Shown: positions 1 to 5,116 of the stretch, in pieces | How the letters are laid out: every line of letters begins with the position of its first letter | Numbering within the stretch: the stretch's first letter is position 1 | Assembly: GCA_002386945.1 (NCBI GenBank) | Contig: DGKH01000070.1 | Span: forward strand, 4,280-9,395 | DNA: 5,116 nucleotides | Source of the DNA: Proteobacteria bacterium UBA4575 | GTDB lineage: Bacteria; Pseudomonadota; Gammaproteobacteria; UBA4575 | Direction: 5' to 3' | Translations under genes and position numbers: made by a program | Notes under the pieces: generated by a model | The model's input: only the letters and a program-made list of their open reading frames with translations | What the model was told of the DNA's origin: nothing | Database searches by the model: none

Positions 1-180
1 TAAAAATATATATTAATATAAGCTCTCCAGAATAATTGAAAAGTAGCTATCAAAGGAACGGTTTATAGTTTTTAAATAGTGCTTTTGTCGGCTGAATTAC
101 AAAGTACCTTGTAAGTAGTGATCTTAAAGGGTTTATTGTCTTATGGCAGGGGTGTCAGCTATTGATGCTGGGAGATAAAG
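1..180. other. Left-edge stretch with no supported gene
   Basis: I see no coding region here on either strand; reading frames are short and interrupted, the longest obvious ATG frame (from 143) being only 11 codons. The first 25 bases are almost pure A+T and include the palindrome TATATTAATATA (9-20). That is unremarkable in such a composition but could be part of a promoter for a gene to the left. Confidence 0.6.
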
Positions 181-213
181 TTAGACTTGGTTATGCAGGC
201 TAACCAAGCCTAA
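181..213 (-). terminator. Stem-loop 3' of the globin gene, likely transcription terminator
   Basis: TTAGACTTGGTTA (181-193) and TAACCAAGCCTAA (201-213) form an inverted repeat around a 7-base loop, 15 bases beyond the globin stop codon. In plus-strand RNA one position would be an A·C mismatch; in minus-strand RNA the same position is a G·U wobble, so the 13-bp stem is unbroken only in the globin transcript. This supports a role at the 3' end of that gene. The bases following the stem on the minus strand (CTTTATC) are a poor U tract, so it may be a weak terminator or an mRNA-stabilising hairpin. Confidence 0.55.
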
Positions 214-227
214 TTATGACGCTATAA

Positions 228-692
228 CTATTTAACTAGTGTGTCTGTAGTTACATTGGTGTTGACGATAGCAGGGCGTGTAGCCCATAGGATCGCTAGT
301 ACTTCACCTTGATGTGGTTTTGAGACCTTGTTTGATTCCATTGCATTCATGATGTCATCTACTACTGCGTTAAACTCCATCTCACTGATATTCATACCGA
401 CGTGAGATGCCTTTAAGTCTTTGCCTGTGTACTCAACATCAGTTGCACCAGTTGCAACCGCAAAAATCTCAAATACTAATTTTTTTAGATAAGTTTCATT
501 GGTGTTGATGAAACGATTTTTAACGATAGGGTTTTTGCCATGGTTGATCCAAATGTCATCAACAATTGCACGCACAACTGGTTCGCCACCCATGCGCTTA
601 TATAAGGAATGGTGGCCATGGCCATCAGCGAAGCTGCTCATTGATGTGAAGGCTAAAGCTAGAACAAGTAGCATTGAATATAATTTTGTCAT
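228..692 (-). CDS. Exported group 1 truncated haemoglobin
   Basis: This 154-residue protein carries a small 2-on-2 globin domain of the truncated haemoglobin family (bacterial-like globins), which bind haem and handle O2, NO or related ligands. Residues 1-22 look like a Sec signal peptide with cleavage after Ser-Phe-Ala, so the globin is probably periplasmic; the mature N terminus is His-rich (GHGHH). The domain spans about 29-140. Visible family features are the LYKRMGG start of helix A, Phe61 at the CD1 position in the RFINTN segment, and proximal His97 in KASHVGM. Aligned by eye with mycobacterial trHbN, the usual distal B10 Tyr is Trp48 and the E11 Gln is Val73, giving an unusually apolar pocket. 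The start is supported by AGGAG (minus strand, 702-698) five bases upstream; no other start has one. It lies on the same strand as pdsO but 193 bp away, with palindromic sequence between, so it is probably transcribed separately. The family call is firm; ligand and role are unknown. Confidence 0.9.
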   Translation of the reverse strand: MTKLYSMLLVLALAFTSMSSFADGHGHHSLYKRMGGEPVVRAIVDDIWINHGKNPIVKNRFINTNETYLKKLVFEIFAVATGATDVEYTGKDLKASHVGMNISEMEFNAVVDDIMNAMESNKVSKPHQGEVLAILWATRPAIVNTNVTTDTLVK

Positions 693-801
693 GAAAACTC
701 CTGATTATGATAAATGCGGCTGAGTATCTTCGATATTCTGCGTTAAAGGCATAGATGAATCAGGGCTCTATCGCATGAAGACTGGTGGAAAATGTACAGT
801 A

Positions 802-827
802 CGTAACCCTAGATTGCTAGAGTTACG
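802..827 (-). other. 26-bp near-perfect palindrome between pdsO and the globin gene
   Basis: CGTAACCCTAG (802-812) and CTAGAGTTACG (817-827) flank an ATTG loop. The one non-complementary position is a C·A mismatch in plus-strand RNA but a G·U wobble in minus-strand RNA, which gives an 11-bp stem with a tetraloop in a minus-strand transcript. It begins 59 bases after the pdsO stop codon and about 110 bases before the globin start. It could be a terminator for pdsO, although no U run follows directly (a TTTT occurs 10 bases later). Alternatively it is a hairpin in the globin leader or an operator in the globin promoter. The sequence alone does not decide. Confidence 0.45.
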
Positions 828-844
828 ATCATAGGTATTGAATT

Positions 845-900
845 CTAACCAAGCCTACTTATATTCCTCGCATAACAATCAACCTTTATAGGCTTGGGTT
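845..900. repeat. Inverted repeat overlapping the 3' end of pdsO, sharing a 13-mer with the globin stem-loop
   Basis: CCAAGCCTA (849-857) is perfectly complementary to TAGGCTTGG (889-897); pairing extends to AACC/GGGTT with one bulged G. The loop is 31 bases and contains the pdsO stop codon, so the right arm lies within the last codons of pdsO. The left arm belongs to CTAACCAAGCCTA (845-857), which is repeated exactly at 200-212, where it forms one arm of the hairpin after the globin gene. A long loop and no following U run make it a poor classical terminator. Confidence 0.4.
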
Positions 901-1656
901 GGTGAGCATCTCTGTAGCGCTATTCACTTGGATGCTGACACGTCGATGATAGGCATCATTCTCTAGGCTGGACTCACTGAATACAGGCTCGGCCTCACCT
1001 AGAGCCTTTAGGCTTAGGCGTGATGCATCAATTCCTGCATTCTCAAAGAAATAGTAAACGGCATTTGCCCGTGCAACAGATAAATCATAGTTATCCTCGG
1101 CACTACCTTTCTCGTCGGCATGTGCTTCAATCATCACTTGTAAATGAGGCATGATGTTAAGCAGGTTGGCTATGGAGGATAATTCAGTATGGTAATGCGC
1201 TTCTATTTGACTCTCAGCGGTACGAAATAAGATTTGAGAGCTTAGGGTGAAGCTTGGTTGCTGAAGAGAGACTAGGGTGCTGTCGCTCTGTTTTAGTTCG
1301 GTTAAGGCGGAATTATGTTTCTGTTGTAGTTCAAGCAATGCTTTTTCAGCTGTATCTCGTTCATCAGAGACTTGGCTTAATTGCTGACTATGATGTTGCT
1401 GTTGTTCCTTTAGAATACTGAGCTGATGGTTCTTATCAATATTATCAGTTGTGAGTACACCAAAGATGGCGCCAGGAATGATGCCAACTGGACCTAAAGC
1501 AAAGATGGCTAAACCAGCACCGATACCTGCACCACTTAATTGTAGATTACCTGTTGAGCTGTGATTGAGCTCATTTGCGCTTAACAAGCTATTTGAACCA
1601 AAGAGTAATATTAAACTGAATACTGCCTGTTTAAAGCGAATTTGATTTGTTTGCAT
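886..1656 (-). CDS. pdsO: PdsO, OmpA-family protein of the proteobacterial dedicated sortase system
   Basis: This 256-residue exported protein has an N-terminal signal peptide (about 1-27, cleavage near Leu-Leu-Ser-Ala). A Gly/Ala-rich hydrophobic segment (about 42-70, GAGIGAGLA and PGAIFGVL) resembles a glycine zipper and may contact a membrane. A Gln/Glu/His-rich coiled coil follows (about 75-130), and then an OmpA C-terminal-like domain (about 136-245). In that domain Asp181 and Arg196 match in spacing the E. coli OmpA residues Asp271 and Arg286 that hold the diaminopimelate of peptidoglycan, and the closing RRVSIQV matches the usual RRVEI ending. It should therefore bind peptidoglycan in the periplasm. 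The pdsO assignment rests on this architecture and on divergent placement next to pdsR/pdsS; the function of PdsO is not established. GGAGAAAAGG (minus strand, 1670-1661) precedes the start. Apart from its context it could only be called a generic OmpA-family protein. Confidence 0.85.
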   Translation of the reverse strand: MQTNQIRFKQAVFSLILLFGSNSLLSANELNHSSTGNLQLSGAGIGAGLAIFALGPVGIIPGAIFGVLTTDNIDKNHQLSILKEQQQHHSQQLSQVSDERDTAEKALLELQQKHNSALTELKQSDSTLVSLQQPSFTLSSQILFRTAESQIEAHYHTELSSIANLLNIMPHLQVMIEAHADEKGSAEDNYDLSVARANAVYYFFENAGIDASRLSLKALGEAEPVFSESSLENDAYHRRVSIQVNSATEMLTNPSL

Positions 1657-1860
1657 GATACCTTTTCTCCAAAATGGATTTAGTCGAATAACAGGCTTTA
1701 TTAAGCGTTAGTTTTGCGACAACATTCGAGCCAAATAAAGGCAATCTAGAGATCAATTGTGGCGAAAATAAGGCAGCTGTATTTTGCTACTGGTATTTCT
1801 ACTCAGCTCGCGGTATTACTAAGTAAGTCAAAGATTAATAACAGATTGTGAATTAGAGCA
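1657..1860. promoter_or_regulatory. Divergent pdsO / pdsR promoter region
   Basis: This non-coding stretch lies between two divergently transcribed genes and must hold the start signals of both unless transcription enters from outside. I cannot name a convincing sigma-70 promoter; the best plus-strand candidate is TTGTGG (1757-1762) with TATTTT (1780-1785), 17 bases apart, which is weak. AGATT occurs at 1832-1836 and again at 1843-1847, an 11-bp step like that of OmpR-family binding boxes. A 6-bp inverted repeat (TCGAAT 1684-1689, ATTCGA 1724-1729) is also present. Both are short enough to be chance. Shared control by PdsR is a reasonable inference from the layout only. Confidence 0.5.
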
Positions 1861-2571
1861 ATGTCAAAAGATAATGAAAGCAGCGCCCGCATCGTTGCTG
1901 TAGTAGAGGATGAAATTGCCCTGCGAGAAAACTACGTTAGCCTATTGCAAGATTATGGCTATGTTGTTTGGCAATTTTCTAATCGGATGGATGCAATGGT
2001 GCAGTTTGAGAAGAAGCTGCCTGATTTAGCACTGATTGATATTGGCCTGGAATTAGAGCTGGATGGTGGTTTCCGTTTATGCCAACAGATTAGAGGGCTT
2101 TCACAAAGCTTGCCGATTATTTTTCTGACTGCTAGGGATGGCGATATTGATACTATCAGTGGCTTGCGTCTTGGTGCTGATGACTATCTGAGTAAAGATA
2201 TTAGTCTGGCACATTTAATGGCCCGTATTGAAGCCTTATTTGGACGACTAGAACGACAAGAAAGTCGCACTAAACAAGATGATATTTTACGTTGCCAAGA
2301 ATTAGAACTGGATCTAAGCCAAATGCGAGCGCAGTGGCAAGGCCAAAACCTAAGCTTAACGGTTACTGAGTTTTGGATGTTACATTCAATTGCACAACGT
2401 CCTGGTCATGTTAAGAGTCGTGAGCAACTGATGGATGATTCAAAAATGGTCGTAGACGACAGCACGATCACTTCCCATATCAAGCGCATTCGTAAAAAAT
2501 TCATTGGTATTGATGCAACATTTGATGCGATCGAAACGGTATACGGTATGGGCTATCGTTGGCGTGTGTAA
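1861..2571 (+). CDS. pdsR: PdsR, OmpR-family response regulator of the dedicated sortase system
   Basis: This 236-residue DNA-binding regulator has an intact receiver domain (about 10-128): acidic pair Glu16-Asp17, phospho-acceptor Asp60, switch Thr90 and Lys112. The C-terminal winged-helix domain (about 145-236) shows the LTVTEFWML helix start, a recognition helix around 200-214 (DSTITSHIKRIRKKF) and the hairpin ending ETVYGMGYRW. The loop after Asp60 reads GLELELDGGF rather than the common LPGxDG, one residue longer and without the Pro; I recall a similar loop as typical of PdsR proteins, but that needs a profile search. It is paired with pdsS, whose start is 3 bp after the stop, so PdsS is its probable kinase. 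The start codon has only a weak upstream match (TAGAG, two bases away), but a stop lies in frame at 1849-1851 and the next Met is residue 43 inside the receiver, so the start is secure. The response-regulator call is certain; the Pds assignment rests on context. Confidence 0.9.
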   Translation: MSKDNESSARIVAVVEDEIALRENYVSLLQDYGYVVWQFSNRMDAMVQFEKKLPDLALIDIGLELELDGGFRLCQQIRGLSQSLPIIFLTARDGDIDTISGLRLGADDYLSKDISLAHLMARIEALFGRLERQESRTKQDDILRCQELELDLSQMRAQWQGQNLSLTVTEFWMLHSIAQRPGHVKSREQLMDDSKMVVDDSTITSHIKRIRKKFIGIDATFDAIETVYGMGYRWRV

Positions 2572-2574
2572 CGA

Positions 2575-4737
2575 ATGAAGACTCCATCTAAGACTCGGTT
2601 ACGGTTTAACCTACAGGCTAAACTGCTATCTATTTCGTTCTTATTTCTACTTATTCCTTGGTTGTGCTTTCAATATGTTCTGCATATGGAAGAATATTTG
2701 CGGGCGGGGCAAGAACAAGTTGTATCAGGTACTGCAAAAGCAATCGCGACCGCTTTGCATGAGCGTGATGAGCTATTTAATCCTGAATTAAATCTATTGC
2801 CTAATGTACAGAAAGGTCGTGATCTGCATGCGATCGAAGTGCAGCAGCCGATTCAACTGGATGGTTTACTACGTGATTGGAAACAATTCCCAGGCGCGGC
2901 TTTAGCCTATAGTGAGGCCTTAAGTCAGCCTGGTAAGGCTGATCCGTTAAAGCCTTTTACTCATCGTATGGTGCGTTACCAAGATTATATTTATGCGATC
3001 TTTGAAGTGCCTGATAAATCCTTGGTTTATCGTGATGAGAATGCCTTAGCGGTACACCAGAATGATAGTTTCTTAATCGGTCTAGTGAACAAAGAGGGCG
3101 GTTATCAGCGTTATATTATCTCGCCACATGCCTCAGGCTGGGTAACTGCCTATAGTTTGTCTGTAAAAACCCTGGCCTATGAAGCGCTTAAGCCGGTAGC
3201 AAATATCCAAGGTGCTTGGCGTGAAACAAGGGATGGTTTTAACTTAGAGCTACGGATCCCTGCTGATTGGGTTGGCGATAAGCTTGGTTTTGCATTTTAT
3301 GATGTCGACGACAACTCGAGTAGAGCGTTACATCAGCTGATTGGCACCTCAAATATCTTTAGTGTTTCAGGTCTGGGTACCTTTCTGACTTCTTCACCTG
3401 AGATTGAAAAAATACTCAAGGGTTTGAATCGAGCAAACCTCCGAATATGGGTGTTGGATCAATATCAGCGAGTACAAGCCAAGATTGGTACTTTAGGCCA
3501 ACTGGCAACGCCCACTTCAGAGCTAGAGGTTTTGTCCCAAGACTGGTTGCCTATCCTGCGTGAAAAAGTCTTGGACCCACTTTATCAATTGATCCTTAAC
3601 CCACCACAAAAAGACTTTATCGATGAGTTAGAAGCGGTTACTGAGTTAGGTGGCAAACAGGTTGATCAAGCCTTATTAGGTCAGCCAGCTGCTGACTGGT
3701 ATATCACGCCTGATGATAAGGCGATGGTGCTATTAGCAGCACATCCTGTCTGGGTTGGTGGAAAAGTCATTGGTGCGGTGGTGGCTGAGCAGACTACACA
3801 TAGTATTGAGACACTGAGGAATCAAGCCTTAGAAGAACTATTCGATATGATCTTGTTGGTCATCGTGATTGTGACTATCGCTATTCTACTGTTTGCCCGG
3901 CAAACCTCGCACCGCATCTTGCAACTAAAGAAGGCTACCGAAAATGCAGTTGATGATGAAGGTCGGATTCAAACTACGTTTGAGGGTAGCGGGGATAGTG
4001 ATGAACTAGGTGATTTGTCACGTAGCTTTTCTTCATTAGTGAAACGATTGCACGGTTATACGCAAACGCTTGAAAATATGAATGCGCGCTTATCACACGA
4101 GTTTAGAACACCGATCAGCGTGGTTCGATCTTCACTCGATAGACTGGCTATGGGTGAGCTAAAAGACGATGCGCGGGTGTATGTAGATCGTGCCTTGGAG
4201 GGCACCCATCGTCTAAATCGTATCTTGAATCAGATGTCTGAAGCCTCAGGCTTAGAGCAGAGTTTACAGACGGCAGAAAATGAACGTATTGATTTAAGTT
4301 CATTAGTTGCTGGTTGTGTGCAGGGCTATCAAATTGCATTTGATGAACAAAAAATCAGGCATATACCGGTTTCTAGTGCCTTGTTTACTGCGGCCTGCCC
4401 AGATCATATCGCGCAGATGTTAGATAAGGTTGTGTCTAATGCTATTCAATTTGCACTGCCACAAACAGAAGTCGTTGTGCAATTGGAGCGTATAAAAGGC
4501 TATGCACGCATAGTCGTGAGTAATAAAGGGCCATGTATTGACGATGAAAACAGCCAAAGTCTATTTGATTCCATGATCAGTGTGCGATCAGAATCAAAAG
4601 ATAGAGGTCTGCATCTGGGTTTAGGTCTCTATATTGCACGTACTATTACGGAATTCTATAAAGGCTCTATTGCCATAGAAAATGAGGAAGATGCAAGCGG
4701 TGTTAAGGTGCAAATTCTGCTGCCATTGCAAGATTAA
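2575..4737 (+). CDS. pdsS: PdsS, sensor histidine kinase of the dedicated sortase system
   Basis: This 720-residue inner-membrane kinase is close to the roughly 700 residues of the PdsS family. Transmembrane segments lie at about 17-36 and 425-440 and enclose a periplasmic region of nearly 390 residues. Within that, about 92-250 resembles a family 9 carbohydrate-binding module (LDGLLRDW at the start, YIYAIFEV, NDSFLIGL, FNLELRIP, LGFAFYDVDD). The rest (about 285-420) is an unassigned, probably sensory domain. A HAMP-like linker (about 441-495) leads to the HisKA domain with phospho-acceptor His508 (LSHEFRTP). The ATPase domain has the N-box Asn622 (VVSNAIQFA), an F-box FDS (664-666) and a G2 box GLHLGLGL (678-685). 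Its G1 box is NKGPCI, with Asn650 where Asp is usual and Cys654 where Gly is usual. There is no clear ribosome-binding site, so translation is probably coupled to pdsR, which ends 3 bp earlier. It is expected to phosphorylate PdsR at Asp60; the signal is unknown. Confidence 0.9.
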   Translation: MKTPSKTRLRFNLQAKLLSISFLFLLIPWLCFQYVLHMEEYLRAGQEQVVSGTAKAIATALHERDELFNPELNLLPNVQKGRDLHAIEVQQPIQLDGLLRDWKQFPGAALAYSEALSQPGKADPLKPFTHRMVRYQDYIYAIFEVPDKSLVYRDENALAVHQNDSFLIGLVNKEGGYQRYIISPHASGWVTAYSLSVKTLAYEALKPVANIQGAWRETRDGFNLELRIPADWVGDKLGFAFYDVDDNSSRALHQLIGTSNIFSVSGLGTFLTSSPEIEKILKGLNRANLRIWVLDQYQRVQAKIGTLGQLATPTSELEVLSQDWLPILREKVLDPLYQLILNPPQKDFIDELEAVTELGGKQVDQALLGQPAADWYITPDDKAMVLLAAHPVWVGGKVIGAVVAEQTTHSIETLRNQALEELFDMILLVIVIVTIAILLFARQTSHRILQLKKATENAVDDEGRIQTTFEGSGDSDELGDLSRSFSSLVKRLHGYTQTLENMNARLSHEFRTPISVVRSSLDRLAMGELKDDARVYVDRALEGTHRLNRILNQMSEASGLEQSLQTAENERIDLSSLVAGCVQGYQIAFDEQKIRHIPVSSALFTAACPDHIAQMLDKVVSNAIQFALPQTEVVVQLERIKGYARIVVSNKGPCIDDENSQSLFDSMISVRSESKDRGLHLGLGLYIARTITEFYKGSIAIENEEDASGVKVQILLPLQD

Positions 4738-4814
4738 TGCGGTGATCTGTAATAAGGGTTTTCTTCAGTCGATCTATGAAGGCTGAGGAGATGAAATAAA
4801 AACAAGGAGTAGCA

Positions 4815-5116
4815 ATGATCAGGACGATCGTATTTTTGTGCTTATTATATGCAGTCCCAGTGGCTGCAGAGCATATTCCTGGGAAGCTGATTAAGGTGGT
4901 TGATGGCGATACCATTCATCTATTAATCGATGGCAAGAAAGAACGGATACGGCTAGCTGAAATAGATACACCTGAAAAAGAGCAAGCTTATGGTCTCGAA
5001 TCTACAGCAGCCTTAAGCGCCTTGCTTTCTTTTGGTGATATTACTATTCGTCTGACTGATATTGATCGTTATAAACGTTGGGTGGCCCATGTTTATATTG
5101 ATAAGCGATGGGTGAA
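4815..5116 (+). CDS. Exported staphylococcal-nuclease-like protein (thermonuclease family), 5' part only
   Basis: The first 100 codons are present; the gene continues beyond the right edge. Residues 1-18 form a signal peptide (cleavage after Pro-Val-Ala-Ala), so it acts in the periplasm or outside the cell. The mature part follows the SNase fold, whose members cut DNA and RNA with Ca2+. All the active-site residues of the Staphylococcus enzyme have counterparts: Asp32 (VVDGDT) for Asp21, Arg46 (RIRL) for Arg35, Asp51 and Glu54 (IDTPE) for Asp40 and Glu43, and Arg88 (DRYKRWVAHVY) for Arg87. An active nuclease is therefore likely. AAGGAG (4804-4809) lies five bases before the ATG. The 77 bp after pdsS hold no convincing terminator, so read-through from pdsRS is possible, but no functional link to the sortase system is evident. 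Confidence 0.88.
   Translation, partial: MIRTIVFLCLLYAVPVAAEHIPGKLIKVVDGDTIHLLIDGKKERIRLAEIDTPEKEQAYGLESTAALSALLSFGDITIRLTDIDRYKRWVAHVYIDKRWV

Noticed and set aside
9..20. 12-bp palindrome TATATTAATATA
   Set aside because: It is made only of A and T in an AT-only stretch, where such palindromes arise easily; there is no gene context to give it meaning.
499..723. 74-codon plus-strand open frame opposite the globin gene
   Set aside because: It overlaps the globin coding region in antisense, has no recognisable domain and no convincing ribosome-binding site; the minus-strand globin explains the sequence.
1684..1729. TCGAAT ... ATTCGA inverted repeat in the pdsO-pdsR gap as an operator
   Set aside because: The arms are only 6 bp and lie 34 bp apart, so it is likely to be chance.
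1757..1785. TTGTGG / TATTTT as the pdsR promoter
   Set aside because: Spacing is right, but only 3 and 4 of 6 bases match the sigma-70 consensus, which is too weak to list as its own feature.
4148..4339. 63-codon minus-strand open frame inside pdsS
   Set aside because: It lies wholly opposite the HisKA-to-ATPase part of pdsS and encodes nothing recognisable.
4763..4788. Possible hairpin (CTTCAG with CTGAGG) after pdsS as a terminator
   Set aside because: The stem is 6 bp with a wobble, the loop is 14 bases and no T run follows.
4703..4915. 70-codon minus-strand open frame across the end of pdsS and the start of the nuclease
   Set aside because: The plus strand has two well-supported genes here, the second with a strong ribosome-binding site and signal peptide.
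1..5116. CRISPR array, tRNA, rRNA, insertion sequence or attachment site
   Set aside because: No regularly spaced repeats, transposase-like frames, terminal inverted repeats or RNA-gene signatures were seen on either strand.

Overview
The window looks like chromosomal DNA of a Gram-negative, probably marine, gammaproteobacterium. By eye it is moderately AT-rich. Four of its five genes encode proteins with an export signal or membrane anchors that suit a cell with a periplasm. The core is a recognisable set, pdsO – pdsR – pdsS, the accessory and regulatory genes of the 'proteobacterial dedicated sortase' system. That system is known mainly from comparative genomics: a variant sortase and its single LPXTG-type target protein co-occur in mostly marine Proteobacteria with a dedicated two-component pair (PdsR/PdsS) and an OmpA-family protein (PdsO). 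The sortase and the target are not in this window.

Layout. Positions 1-227 hold no gene I can support; they contain a 13-bp stem-loop (181-213) that fits a terminator for the gene on its right. A minus-strand gene (228-692) encodes an exported group 1 truncated haemoglobin. The 193-bp gap after it contains a 26-bp near-palindrome (802-827) and an inverted repeat that runs into the 3' end of the next gene. pdsO (886-1656, minus) encodes an exported protein with a glycine-rich segment, a coiled coil and an OmpA-like peptidoglycan-binding domain. A 204-bp divergent intergenic region (1657-1860) separates it from pdsR (1861-2571, plus) and pdsS (2575-4737, plus), which lie 3 bp apart and almost certainly form one operon. 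After a 77-bp gap, an exported staphylococcal-nuclease-like protein begins (4815) and runs off the right edge.

How the parts may work together. PdsS is predicted to sense something in the periplasm through a large extracytoplasmic region with a CBM9-like (carbohydrate-binding) module, and to phosphorylate PdsR at Asp60. PdsR would then act on promoters, plausibly including the divergent pdsO/pdsR region and, elsewhere, the sortase and its target. PdsO could anchor part of the system to peptidoglycan. The globin and the nuclease are probably ordinary neighbours; nothing in the sequence ties them to the sortase system.
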